From CAZGLR01 sp964526635 (GTDB lineage Bacteria; Zixibacteria; MSB-5A5; GN15; JAAZOE01), in the NCBI GenBank assembly GCA_964526635.1, contig CAZGLR010000061.1, positions 1-20,599 of the forward strand: a stretch of 20,599 nucleotides of DNA. The letters run 5' to 3'. The first letter of the stretch is position 1, and each line of letters begins with the position of its first letter. The notes below the pieces were generated by a model. That model saw only the letters and a list, made by a program, of their open reading frames with translations. It was not told the DNA's origin and did no database searches. Below are positions 1-10,315 of this stretch, piece after piece. Made by a program: the position numbers and the translations under genes.

Positions 1-1025
1 GTATACAATTTCGCCATGATAAGTACCCATAGCAAAAGATAAATGAGCATGCACGGTATCCCCGATTCGGCCGCAATATTGAGAATATCGTTATGGGCAT
101 GGGACAAATTCCGGCCCTTACGGTTTTCCCGCAGATCGATGTATTTCTGCGCGAAATTACCGGGACCGACACCGAATACCGGTTCTTGCTCGATCATGGC
201 CAGCGAGGTCGACCATATCGCGATCCGTGAATTGGCCGAACCCACCGACAGATCACTGGTATTGATATCCCGAAAACGGCTCATAAAATCGGGCGAAATC
301 ACCAGCGCCACAGCAATTGTCAGGAGGAGAATCAAGGATACCCATTTGCGATACCTGGCTCCGATCAGGAGAACCAGAATAACTATCCCGATAAAAAAGG
401 CCAGTATAGTTGACCGTGAATAATTAAACAGCACCCCGGCCAGCCCGATTTGGGAGGCCGCCAGATAATAAAATTTCCGCCACCCGCTGGTCGCCATAAA
501 CGCCACCGAGACCAGAAACATCGAGGCCACCGCGAAAAATCCCGAATACGTCAAATAGGTCGAAAATGTCCCGATGGCGCGATAGCCGTAGAACATGCGA
601 TCCAGCAGGACACCATGATACAAATCGATACCGACAAAATGCTGCCAGATACCATAGCCGCCCATGACAATCACGCCGGCCGTGAAGATATCGAGTATCC
701 ATTTGAAATGGACCATGTCACGTAACAAAACGGCGGCAACGACGATCATCAAAAAAAGCCATTCTTCCCGAATGATTGACATGTCCGCCCCGACAATCAA
801 CCCGGCCAGAAGTCGCCATGCGACATACGCAACAATAACAACCAGTATCGTGACCGGGGGGAAAATCAGCTGGCTACGGTCCCGAGCCGCCAGAATATAG
901 GCGATAAACCCGGCCAGAGAGATTCCAAAAAACAATTGTGAGATTGCTATCGAGACTGGGGCGATGAGCGCATAGCCACCCAATCCAAACCATGTGAGGT
1001 ACGCCGGGATATTCTCTGGTTTCAT
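1..1025 (-). CDS. O-antigen ligase/polymerase-like integral membrane protein (3' end outside window)
   Basis: I translated this frame by hand; it stays open from an ATG at 1025 to the window edge, giving about 341 visible residues and no stop. The product is mostly hydrophobic, with roughly eight or more membrane-spanning stretches. Near residues 309-321 it has the signature HAHNDILNIAAESG, matching the conserved H.HND.L...AE.G region of the Wzy_C/WaaL family (PF04932). This family joins or polymerises undecaprenol-linked O-antigen or exopolysaccharide units on the periplasmic side of the inner membrane. The part before it (about 270-290: SANSRIAIW...EQEPVFGVGPGNF) also fits the family's periplasmic loop. 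The start ATG overlaps the stop of the upstream GmhA-like gene by 4 bp (ATGA), so the two are translationally coupled. Sequence alone cannot separate ligase from polymerase. The C-terminus is missing only because of the window edge. Confidence 0.82.
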   Translation of the reverse strand, partial: MKPENIPAYLTWFGLGGYALIAPVSIAISQLFFGISLAGFIAYILAARDRSQLIFPPVTILVVIVAYVAWRLLAGLIVGADMSIIREEWLFLMIVVAAVLLRDMVHFKWILDIFTAGVIVMGGYGIWQHFVGIDLYHGVLLDRMFYGYRAIGTFSTYLTYSGFFAVASMFLVSVAFMATSGWRKFYYLAASQIGLAGVLFNYSRSTILAFFIGIVILVLLIGARYRKWVSLILLLTIAVALVISPDFMSRFRDINTSDLSVGSANSRIAIWSTSLAMIEQEPVFGVGPGNFAQKYIDLRENRKGRNLSHAHNDILNIAAESGIPCMLIYLLLWVLIMAKLY

Positions 1026-1612
1026 GTAAACAATTCCCATTCAATCAATTGAACGATATTATGAATTATGAATATATGTTCTTCCTGAATACGCTGGACA
1101 TTTTTCGATGGCACGACAATAGTAAAATCAGCATGCTTTTTCATCTTTCCGCCGCCGGCGCCGAGCAGCGCAAACACCCGAGCGCCGTTTTTACGGGCCT
1201 GTTTGGCCGCGAGAATAATATTTTCCGAGTTCCCTGAGGTCGACAATACCACCAGTATATCCTTTTTGCCGGCCAACGCCGCCACCTGACGAGCGAAAAT
1301 CTGAGAGAAACCATAGTCATTCCCCGCTGCCGTCAGCAGGGAACCATTGGAGGTCAGCGCCACCGCGGGCAAAGCGCGGCGTTCGAATTCTCCGGTCAAC
1401 CGGACGATCAATTCGGTGGCAAAATGCATGGCGTCGGAAGACGACCCGCCGTTACCGGCAATATATATCGTTCCGCCCCGCTTGAGGGCCCGGGCCAGAG
1501 CGGCGGCCATGGCGATAATATCATTGGTTGTCCGCTCCATTAACTCGGTTTTGGCGACAACCGCTTCACTGGCGGCCTCGATCAGGTATTTCTGTTTGTC
1601 CTTTTTATTCAC
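1022..1612 (-). CDS. gmhA: Phosphoheptose (sedoheptulose-7-phosphate) isomerase, GmhA family
   Basis: A 196-residue SIS-domain protein, the usual GmhA length. It should convert D-sedoheptulose 7-phosphate to D-glycero-D-manno-heptose 7-phosphate, the first step to ADP- or GDP-heptose for LPS core or S-layer glycans, in the cytoplasm. Visible family landmarks are AGNGGSSSDAMHFATEL (52-68), ALTSNGSLLTAAGNDYGFSQIFARQV, VVLSTSGNSENI and the C-terminal RIQEEH...H. The four metal-binding positions known from E. coli GmhA appear conserved as H63, E67, Q176 and H184. The start is GTG at 1612, with GAGGG a few bases upstream. It lies 9 bp after the prenylglyceryl-phosphate synthase gene and overlaps the O-antigen ligase-like gene by 4 bp, so an envelope-glycan role fits. 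A related SIS isomerase such as DiaA is less likely, because the metal ligands and the GNDYG motif are intact. Confidence 0.9.
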   Translation of the reverse strand: MNKKDKQKYLIEAASEAVVAKTELMERTTNDIIAMAAALARALKRGGTIYIAGNGGSSSDAMHFATELIVRLTGEFERRALPAVALTSNGSLLTAAGNDYGFSQIFARQVAALAGKKDILVVLSTSGNSENIILAAKQARKNGARVFALLGAGGGKMKKHADFTIVVPSKNVQRIQEEHIFIIHNIVQLIEWELFT

Positions 1613-1621
1613 GCGCCCTCG

Positions 1622-2377
1622 TCAGATAACAGTTCTTGTCGTCGAATGAATTGCATCAGCCATTTCCTGGATGCAATTTATATCGGTTTCGTATTCCAGA
1701 TGGGATCCAATCACAATGAACGATGCCCCTGCCTGAACCCGTATAGCGGCCTCCTCCGGGGAGCGAATTCCACCGCCGACTATAACCGGAATATCAACGT
1801 ACCGCGATACCGCCGAGATCATGTCCTCGGGTACCGGATGCTGACCGCCGGATCCGGCTTCAAGGTAGACTGCCTTCATCCCCAAATATTGTGCGGCCAG
1901 CGCATGGGCCATGGCCAGATCGTTTTTATGGCGCGGCAGGGGCTGGCTGGCTGAAACGAACTGAACCGATGATACCGAGCCCGATTCAATCAGCATATAC
2001 CCGGTCGGAATCGGCTCCAGGCCGTATTCTTTGACCAATGGCGCGCCCTTGACCTGTTCTTCAATAAGATAGGTGGGATTGCGACTGGAAATCAGCGAAA
2101 GAAAAAGGACACCATCGGCATGACGAGATATCTGCCCGGATCCGCCCGGAAATATCAACACCGGCAGACTGGTGGCATTTTTGATCGCCGCCATGCGGGT
2201 ATCGAAATCGGGGCGATGCACGAATGAACTCCCGGCCAGAATAGCATCCACACCACACAAAGCGGCCTGCTCGGCGACTGTCATCAAGCGCCTGCGATCG
2301 ACCTTGTCGGGATCCAGCAGGAGAAAAAAACCGGCTCCCCGCTGCTTGCGAATATCAAGTAATTTTTGAAACAACAT
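1622..2377 (-). CDS. Geranylgeranylglyceryl-phosphate synthase family protein (GGGPS/PcrB-like)
   Basis: A 251-residue TIM-barrel protein of the GGGP synthase/PcrB family (PF01884). These enzymes form the ether bond between sn-glycerol-1-phosphate and a polyprenyl diphosphate, the committed step of archaeal-type lipids. Motifs seen in order: FLLLDPDK (18-25, with the metal/phosphate-binding aspartates), ISSRNPTYLIEEQ (96-108), PTGYMLIESGSVSSV (124-138), YLEAGSGG (171-178), VGGGIR (200-205) and the phosphate-binding IGS (223-225). The length and the SSRNP..LI.. signature fit the group II enzymes found in many Bacteroidetes and other FCB bacteria as well as archaea. Prenyl chain length cannot be read by eye. 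It starts at ATG 2377, 95 bp after alaS, with only a weak purine-rich SD, and is followed 9 bp later by gmhA. The grouping with gmhA and an O-antigen ligase suggests an envelope role, which is inference. Confidence 0.88.
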   Translation of the reverse strand: MLFQKLLDIRKQRGAGFFLLLDPDKVDRRRLMTVAEQAALCGVDAILAGSSFVHRPDFDTRMAAIKNATSLPVLIFPGGSGQISRHADGVLFLSLISSRNPTYLIEEQVKGAPLVKEYGLEPIPTGYMLIESGSVSSVQFVSASQPLPRHKNDLAMAHALAAQYLGMKAVYLEAGSGGQHPVPEDMISAVSRYVDIPVIVGGGIRSPEEAAIRVQAGASFIVIGSHLEYETDINCIQEMADAIHSTTRTVI

Positions 2378-2472
2378 GTGTCTTTGCCCCCCGGAAATGA
2401 TTACTTCCCTCGGTCACATCCCTTGACAGCATCCTGCAAAACCTATTTCCCGGCGGTGGGCAGATGATACGT

Positions 2473-5145
<2,673 letters not shown>

Positions 5146-5157
5146 TGACCTCGTGTC

Positions 5158-5811
5158 TCAGGTGTTGTTTCGTTCAAATACATGAATAAACGCCCGGCGC
5201 GCAGCTGGATAAGAAATCGCGCGACGAGCCAGATAAGTATAGGCCTTTCGTCGGGCCGTTTCAATATCAAAGTTGGAAAAAGCACGGCGCCGCTTTTCCA
5301 GCAGGGCAATGGCCAGATCTGTTTCGTCGATATCGGCCAGCGCCTCCTGCGCGGCCTGTTCCGCTATTTCGCGGGGTACCAGGTGCCGCTGCACATCGGC
5401 CACCAGAAACGCCCGGCCAGCCGGCTTGCGGGAAAGCAGACTTTCGATGCGAAGGCGAGCGTAACGGGCATCATCGAGAAATCCCTGCTCTTTGAAACCG
5501 GCGACGACTCGAGCCAGACATGACTCGTCTATCTCCTTCCGTCGCATTTTCTGCTTGAACTCACCTATCGAATGGGCCCGGCGGGCCAGAATTTCTTCGC
5601 CATAGATGAAAGCCGCCCGCTCGGACAACAAATCAATCAGGGGCTTGAATTCGCTCCGGGCAAAGATCATCCCCTCAACCAGTTCCAGTGACCTGACCAG
5701 TTCCGAGGGAACAATCAGACGGGTACCATTATCGAATTCCAACTCTTTGTTACGTCCACGCCGTGAAATGCGACTGAGCGATATAACGGTTTGTTTAATC
5801 TCCACAACCAT
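5158..5811 (-). CDS. recX: RecX-family recombination regulator
   Basis: A 217-residue, highly charged helical protein of the RecX family (PF02631). These proteins bind RecA filaments and usually inhibit or modulate strand exchange. Family features are the helical repeats, including SIGEFKQKMRRKEIDES, VVAGFKEQGFLDDARYA (the F.DD.RYA signature) and a C-terminal repeat RRKAYTYLARRAISYPAARRAF. It lies 12 bp upstream of alaS on the same strand; no recA is in the window. The start is uncertain. I prefer ATG 5811 (MVVEIKQ), because the six extra residues from ATG 5829 (MCIYYT) look non-native. Neither start has a clear Shine-Dalgarno sequence, and a GTG at about 5805 is also possible. N-terminal residues 1-60 (beta-like, with DNGTRLIVPSELV) match the usual RecX N-terminal extension. 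Confidence 0.88.
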   Translation of the reverse strand: MVVEIKQTVISLSRISRRGRNKELEFDNGTRLIVPSELVRSLELVEGMIFARSEFKPLIDLLSERAAFIYGEEILARRAHSIGEFKQKMRRKEIDESCLARVVAGFKEQGFLDDARYARLRIESLLSRKPAGRAFLVADVQRHLVPREIAEQAAQEALADIDETDLAIALLEKRRRAFSNFDIETARRKAYTYLARRAISYPAARRAFIHVFERNNT

Positions 5812-6087
5812 AGTGTAATAGATACACATGCGAAAGGAAAGTCATGGTGGCGCTTCTTTCTGAAATGGCCAGGAGGGTTTCGGCTCGGTCTTTTATACCA
5901 TCAATTTAACTGATCCGATTAAGCGTATTGTGCGCCATACCGTTAGCTCAACAAAAATGGCAATATCTCGTCGGACCCCCTTTGATCAATATTTATAGAA
6001 TTCTGATTTGCTCCTAACATGCATTTAACAGGTCCAGTTTACCTTGTCGACATATCACAGGCGTCCACCATAAACGAGGGAGTCATC

Positions 6088-6315
6088 ATGCCCCGCAAAA
6101 AAATCGGTGAACGATATGCCCGCGTCAATCCCAAAGAACTCTGGCACCCCTGCGGACTTCAAAGCCTGACCGGTGACCGTTTTACTTCAGTTGTAAATCA
6201 TATTCTCGATGGTCGCTACGCTCTTCTCGGCTTCAAGTTTAAAGCCACACAACAACCCGCTTCATCGGGGACTGAAACCGGATCGTCTTTCTTGTCGATG
6301 CAGCACACGGCATAG
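6088..6315 (+). CDS. Possible small hypothetical protein (75 aa)
   Basis: A 75-codon ORF beginning at an ATG preceded by GAGGGAG with 5-bp spacing, the strongest ribosome-binding site in this gap. The product starts MPRKKIGERYARV, is basic at the N-terminus, has a mixed middle (ELWHPCGLQSLTGDRFTSVVNHILDGRYALLGFKF) and ends in a Ser/Thr-rich low-complexity tail. I recognise no family. An in-frame ATG at 6019 would extend it by 23 residues but lacks an SD. It may be a real small gene, a decayed fragment or chance. No convincing promoter was found, and it converges on the FlaR-like gene. Confidence 0.33.
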   Translation: MPRKKIGERYARVNPKELWHPCGLQSLTGDRFTSVVNHILDGRYALLGFKFKATQQPASSGTETGSSFLSMQHTA

Positions 6316-6325
6316 CCACGTCCTC

Positions 6326-6353
6326 CCGGTTGTTACCGTGCAGGGACAACCGG
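6326..6353. repeat. Inverted repeat, 8-bp arms
   Basis: CCGGTTGT (6326-6333) and ACAACCGG (6346-6353) are perfect reverse complements around a 12-nt loop. There is no T-run on either side, so it is not a classical terminator. It lies between the doubtful small ORF and the 3' end of the FlaR-like gene and may mark the convergent 3' ends. Confidence 0.35.
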
Positions 6354-6458
6354 TAGTTTGACACATCTGCACATCCCTGTCGATTCTCGATTTTCATTCG
6401 AGCAACTACGGTGAACTGATCCTTGGCTGCGGTTCTGGTGCGGGTTGTCCATGATTGC

Positions 6459-6989
6459 TTATTTACGTTGCCTAACAGAGGTTTGCAACTCGACCACGAA
6501 CTTCTCGACATCTTTTCTACGAGACAGTGTTATGATCTGGGTGCTTGTGGCAAACTGCTTGATTTTATCAATAATCTCAGGACGGTATGTTTCTCGAAAC
6601 GACCATGCCCAGGTGATAAACGTCCAGTCAAGACGCTCGGGACATCCAGCCCCCATGTCCGGCCGCACCCGGCCATAATTGCGGACTATACGCATAATGA
6701 TGCGCGGCATATAGATGCGACGCCTGATATCGAGAAATATAATAGTATCGGCAGGCGGCAACCGCAGGTGCAACGTCCGAAAATAGTTGCCGTCGATTAT
6801 CCATTGCGGTTGCGCGAGTATCGCTTCTTGCCTGCGAATAAAATCTGTTTCTTCCGGCTCTATCCATCCCGGCTGCCAGTGGATCTTGTCGAGATGATAC
6901 GCAGGTACATCAAGTATGCCTTCCAACCGCCGGGCCAGGGTTGATTTACCCCCGCCGGGACTGCCGAGAATCAGGATTTTATTCATCAT
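6459..6989 (-). CDS. P-loop nucleotide kinase-like protein, FlaR (DNA topology modulation) family
   Basis: A 176-residue P-loop NTPase related to adenylate kinases. Walker A is GSPGGGKST (residues 9-17) after an N-terminal beta strand (KILILG), followed by LARRLEGILDVPAYHLDKIHWQPGW, typical of proteins annotated DNA topology modulation protein FlaR or AAA_17/18-type kinases. WIIDGNYF and IIFLDIRRRIYMPRIIMRIVRN match the conserved middle of that family. The real substrate of the family is not well established; the topology label is historical, and a nucleotide or small-molecule kinase is plausible. The start is ATG 6989 or the adjacent ATG 6986, with no clear SD. A near-consensus promoter lies at 7034-7062. 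It is transcribed away from the M1 peptidase gene. Confidence 0.8.
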   Translation of the reverse strand: MMNKILILGSPGGGKSTLARRLEGILDVPAYHLDKIHWQPGWIEPEETDFIRRQEAILAQPQWIIDGNYFRTLHLRLPPADTIIFLDIRRRIYMPRIIMRIVRNYGRVRPDMGAGCPERLDWTFITWAWSFRETYRPEIIDKIKQFATSTQIITLSRRKDVEKFVVELQTSVRQRK

Positions 6990-7033
6990 AGGTCGATATT
7001 GAAGAAAACGCCCCAGGGAATATATGCTGCGAT

Positions 7034-7062
7034 AGAATACAACAGCCGGGGCCTACTGTCAA
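7034..7062 (-). promoter_or_regulatory. Sigma70-type promoter for the FlaR-like gene
   Basis: Read on the minus strand: TTGACA (7062-7057), a 17-bp spacer, then TATTCT (7039-7034). The -35 box is perfect, the -10 is 4/6 and the spacing is ideal. The predicted transcript start near 7027 gives a leader of about 40 nt. Confidence 0.65.
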
Positions 7063-7095
7063 TCAACTTTGGATACCGTTGCATGCATTGACTAC

Positions 7096-7123
7096 TTGAC
7101 CCATGCAGAAAATCCGGTATATT
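7096..7123 (+). promoter_or_regulatory. Sigma70-type promoter for the M1 peptidase gene
   Basis: TTGACC (7096-7101), 16-bp spacer, TATATT (7118-7123). The predicted start near 7130 gives a leader of about 85 nt with AGGAGG at 7204-7209. The -35 box is bracketed by TGCATG (7080-7085) and CATGCA (7102-7107), an inverted pair that could be an operator, though this is weak. It is divergent from the FlaR-like promoter, with about 34 bp between the -35 boxes. Confidence 0.55.
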
Positions 7124-7214
7124 CTACATAAGTCATTCGGTTAAGTTTCGGATTTTACACGCAACTGAATGTACTTGCCCGCGCTGTGTTCACTATCAGT
7201 TCCAGGAGGTCATT

Positions 7215-9404
7215 GTGCGATATCTTATTGTTTTTTTACTGATAGCAGCCACAGCGTTGGCAGTATCACCGGCCCATGCCGCCCGCAATCAGCAGATTAT
7301 CGAATTCCATCAGGTCGAACAACAAAACTGGCAGGAGTATATTGCCCGTTTTGCCGACTTCCAGCAGGATTCGACATTCGATGTGACCTTTTATCATATT
7401 GACATCGATATTGCCCTGGATTCCCAGTTTATCATGGGAAAAGTTTTGTGTGGCTTTGAATCTGCAATAGACAATCTGTCACAGATCAAACTGAATCTCC
7501 AAGATTCACTGATCATCGACAGTATCACCGGCGATGCCGCCTCTTTTTCGCATACCGGCGATACTATAACAATACTTCTCGACAGCTCGTTGCCATCCGG
7601 CCTGCCGGCTGACGTCAGTATCTGGTATCGTGGTCACCCGCCGGTTATTGAGGCTACCAAGGGGCTGCGCTATACGTCTCATGGCAGCGGCGAACGGATA
7701 ATAGCATCGCTTTCAACGCCATTTCTGGCCCATTACTGGTGGCCGTGTAAAGACGGTCCCGGCGATAAGCCTGATTCGGTCTATATTGATATCACCATTC
7801 CCGATACAGTCATCAACGGCTTACCGCTTATCGCCACATCCAATGGCGCGCTGGATACCGTGGTCACCACCGGCGGGAAAAAGACATTCAAGTGGCGGGA
7901 ACAGTATCCGATTGTTCCCTACTATGTTATGGTCGCCATCTCAAATTATCAGCACCTGGTAGAAAACTACTCCGGCGTCGGCGGAAATTTCCCTTTGGAA
8001 TATTTCGCCTTTAATGAAAATCTGAGTGCAACTATGGTCGGGATCGACCGGGTGCCGGAAGTGATGGACTTCTTTTCGACAGTCTATGGCCCCTATCCGT
8101 TCGCCGATGAAAAATATGCTGTCACCGAAATCGGCTTTTATGGCGGTATCGAAAACCAGACCAACAGCATACAGGGCGCGCTGGATCAGGACTGGTTCGA
8201 AGTCACTGTCCACGAACTCTCGCATATGTGGTTTGGTGATAATCTCACCTGTCAAAGCTGGCATCACGGCTGGTTGAACGAGGGCTTCGCAACCTACAGT
8301 GAAGCATTGTGGGCTGAGTACGATGGTGGTCTTAGCGCTTATCGTGCCACCATGAAAGATTTCGAGTATTACAGTGGTAACAGCCTGTACCTCGATGACA
8401 TCTCTGATCCATTCAATATCTTTATTGGCATCATATATTATAAGGGCGCCTGGGTGCTGCATATGCTGCGCGGTGTTTTGGGCGATGATGATTTCTTCGA
8501 CTGCATTTACGCTTATGCCACCACTCCGGAATTCCAATACAATCACGTCGTGACCGAAGACTTCCGGAATGTCTGCGAAACAGTCAGCGGACAGGACCTC
8601 GACTGGTTTTTCCAGCAATGGGTCTATGGCGACAAATATCCCATATATCGCTGGTCATATTTTTCCGTGCGTAATCCCGGGACATCGGAGCCGTTTTATA
8701 CCACCTATATACCTCTCAATCAGGTTCAGACCACCGACCCCCAGTTGTTTTTGACACCATTGCAGTTTCAGGTATTCATGGGCGCGGGATATCAGGTATT
8801 TACCATCGACAATAACCAGCGCAGTCAAATAGTCCGGCTTGATACCAATTTCGAACCGGATTCGATAAAAATGGATCCATTCAACTGGGTGCTGGAATCG
8901 AGTGTGAAGATTCCATTTCCCCTTACGATTGTGACCGAAACGCTCAATACTGGAGTGCAATGCATCGAATACGCTGACACTATTCTTGCACTGAGCACCA
9001 GCGGTATTAAGTCATATAAGGTTATCGACGGCCTCCTGCCCGAGGGTTATGCGCTCGATACTCTGACCGGGATTATCAATGGTGTGACCTTTACCGATAT
9101 TGCCGAGTTCGCCTGTACGATCCAGGCAACCGATTCATCGGGTCACACTGCCACACGAGAATTCTTCATTCCGATCGAAACGCTTGGCCCCAATGCGGGC
9201 GATGCCAACTGCGATGGCCTTGTGAATGTCGGCGATGCGATCTACCTGATCAATCATATCTTTCGCCAGGGTCCGGCGCCATCGTATCCCAACTGGGCCG
9301 ATGCCAATGCCGATTGTTCGATCAATGTCGGCGATGCCGTCTATTTGATCAACTACATCTTCAATGGTGGCCCGAGTCCGATATTAAGTTTTTGCATGGA
9401 GTAA
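7215..9404 (+). CDS. Secreted M1-family zinc aminopeptidase with C-terminal Ig-like and dockerin-like domains
   Basis: A 729-residue exported metallopeptidase. The start is GTG 7215, with a perfect AGGAGG five bases upstream. Residues 1-22 form a signal peptide (RYLIVFLLIAATALAVSPAHA, likely cut after AHA). The M1 catalytic domain (about 50-520) has the substrate-binding GIEN (311-314, the GxMEN equivalent), the zinc site HELSH (333-337) with the third ligand E356 (HExxH-x18-E), and the YYKGAWVLHMLRG segment, where Y408 aligns with the catalytic tyrosine. Residues about 575-655 (LSTSGIKSYKVIDGLLPEGY...FACTIQATDSSG) look like a putative Ig (He_PIG) domain. Residues 663-724 carry two calcium-loop repeats (DANCDGLVNVGD, DANADCSINVGD), each followed by a YLIN.IF helix, i.e. 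dockerin type I-like. It should act outside the cytoplasm, trimming N-terminal residues from peptides. The substrate is unknown. No cohesin is seen nearby, so the dockerin partner is unknown. Confidence 0.92.
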   Translation: MRYLIVFLLIAATALAVSPAHAARNQQIIEFHQVEQQNWQEYIARFADFQQDSTFDVTFYHIDIDIALDSQFIMGKVLCGFESAIDNLSQIKLNLQDSLIIDSITGDAASFSHTGDTITILLDSSLPSGLPADVSIWYRGHPPVIEATKGLRYTSHGSGERIIASLSTPFLAHYWWPCKDGPGDKPDSVYIDITIPDTVINGLPLIATSNGALDTVVTTGGKKTFKWREQYPIVPYYVMVAISNYQHLVENYSGVGGNFPLEYFAFNENLSATMVGIDRVPEVMDFFSTVYGPYPFADEKYAVTEIGFYGGIENQTNSIQGALDQDWFEVTVHELSHMWFGDNLTCQSWHHGWLNEGFATYSEALWAEYDGGLSAYRATMKDFEYYSGNSLYLDDISDPFNIFIGIIYYKGAWVLHMLRGVLGDDDFFDCIYAYATTPEFQYNHVVTEDFRNVCETVSGQDLDWFFQQWVYGDKYPIYRWSYFSVRNPGTSEPFYTTYIPLNQVQTTDPQLFLTPLQFQVFMGAGYQVFTIDNNQRSQIVRLDTNFEPDSIKMDPFNWVLESSVKIPFPLTIVTETLNTGVQCIEYADTILALSTSGIKSYKVIDGLLPEGYALDTLTGIINGVTFTDIAEFACTIQATDSSGHTATREFFIPIETLGPNAGDANCDGLVNVGDAIYLINHIFRQGPAPSYPNWADANADCSINVGDAVYLINYIFNGGPSPILSFCME

Positions 9405-9419
9405 AAGACTGATAAGTGG

Positions 9420-9446
9420 GGCCGGCGGACAGTTCGTTCGCCGGCC
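9420..9446. terminator. GC-rich hairpin between convergent genes
   Basis: GGCCGGCGGAC (9420-9430) pairs with GTTCGCCGGCC (9436-9446) around the loop AGTTC: 11 bp including one G-T wobble. It lies 15 bp after the peptidase stop and 14 bp before the stop of the convergent DUF4287 gene. The following bases (TTGTAAAA) are only a weak U-tract on the plus strand, so it may be a bidirectional or incomplete terminator. Confidence 0.6.
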
Positions 9447-9460
9447 TTGTAAAAACTGTA

Positions 9461-10030
9461 CTACGCCTTTTCGTAAGCCGCTTTCAACCAGCCGATAAGC
9501 TCTTTATCGACATCATCGGGCGATACTAACCTCACCCGGTGGCTGACCATAGCATTGAAGCTGCCTGACTTTTCAAGGCGTCCTGAGGACTCTACATCCT
9601 TGAGGTTAACTCCAACATCGACGCGGGTTTTGGTCGATGGTTGCACCAGGGCAAACTGCTTGTTGCGGCGCAGGCTGACATAGGTCTTTTTCGGGGCAAT
9701 CTCGACATCTTTGCCAAACTTCCCAACTGCCTTCATGATGGCATCATAAATCGGTTTGAGATCCGCCTTGGGGCCATCGTACTGCGCGGCAATCAGATCA
9801 TCGCTATTGTCGGATGTCACTGTTTTACCGCCATTCAAATGACGGTGCGCGATCAGGTTGGCGAAACCGTGGGTGAGACCATGGTCGGCTTTAAGAAACT
9901 TCACAATCTGACCGTGCTTTTCAAGGTTGGCCTTGTGGGTAATTGTGAGCCATTGGTCGAGCGTCTTTCCGGTTTTCTCCGGCAAATTGCCGACCATGGC
10001 GGCTTCCATCTCTTCGGGCGATTTAGCCAT
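9461..10030 (-). CDS. DUF4287-DUF5655 domain protein
   Basis: A 189-residue cytoplasmic protein. Residues 1-75 (MAKSPEEMEAAMVGNLPEKTGK, HGQIVKFLKADHGLTHGFANLIA) match DUF4287. Residues about 85-185 (YDAIMKAVGKFGKDVEIAPKKTYVSLRRNKQFALVQPSTKTRVDVGVNLK) match DUF5655, a domain often found alone or at the end of predicted nuclease/transport-like proteins. This two-domain arrangement is widespread in bacteria and functionally uncharacterised. It starts at ATG 10030 with AAGGGAG upstream (9-bp spacing). It converges on the M1 peptidase and diverges from the ThyX-like gene. I see no catalytic motif and propose no function. Confidence 0.88.
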   Translation of the reverse strand: MAKSPEEMEAAMVGNLPEKTGKTLDQWLTITHKANLEKHGQIVKFLKADHGLTHGFANLIAHRHLNGGKTVTSDNSDDLIAAQYDGPKADLKPIYDAIMKAVGKFGKDVEIAPKKTYVSLRRNKQFALVQPSTKTRVDVGVNLKDVESSGRLEKSGSFNAMVSHRVRLVSPDDVDKELIGWLKAAYEKA

Positions 10031-10061
10031 AGTATTTTCTCCCTTGCGGTGATAGTATCAC

Positions 10062-10092
10062 TTGTGATTTAGATTTATACATGGACTATAAT
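10062..10092 (+). promoter_or_regulatory. Possible promoter for the ThyX-like gene
   Basis: TTGTGA (10062-10067) and a perfect TATAAT (10087-10092), separated by 19 bp, longer than ideal. If used, the leader to ATG 10316 would be about 215 nt. The long leader could hold regulation, but I saw no riboswitch-like structure. The -10 box is the main support. Confidence 0.4.
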
Positions 10093-10315
10093 TGTATACG
10101 ATAAGAAACGGTGATTTTTAATATCGCAAGTTTTGAAATCTGCACTATTGAGATTTGTGGGAAAGGATCCGTAGCCGAGCATGGCGAAGACGATCCTGCC
10201 CTACAAAAAAATTATCCGGTTTTTTCTCATAGCCATCCGGCCGACCGCGTTATATCTTGGGGTGAGAGAAGGTGGAAGATACCCATCAACGGAAATCGTT
10301 CAAGGGAATGTGACA

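Larger units (their letters stand above)
5830..6458. other. Gene-poor stretch between recX and the FlaR-like gene
   Basis: This 629-bp stretch holds no recognisable gene. It should carry the promoter of the leftward recX-alaS operon, but I found no convincing -35/-10 pair there (only an isolated TATAAA-like box near 5890). It also contains one small plus-strand ORF with a good ribosome-binding site (6088-6315) and an 8-bp inverted repeat (6326-6353). No tRNA cloverleaf or intrinsic terminator was seen. Confidence 0.5.

Noticed and set aside
663..900. Plus-strand open frames in the first kilobase
   Set aside because: They are antisense to the membrane-protein frame running from 1025 to the window edge, which has the HAHND signature and a 4-bp overlap with gmhA.
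7941..8618. Minus-strand open frame (225 codons) inside the M1 peptidase gene
   Set aside because: It lies antisense to the catalytic domain containing HELSH and GIEN, has no SD or family features, and is a shadow.
10181..10315. N-terminal extension of the ThyX-like protein from an ATG at 10181
   Set aside because: There is no Shine-Dalgarno sequence, the 45 added residues do not resemble ThyX, and ATG 10316 has AAGGGA at 8-bp spacing.
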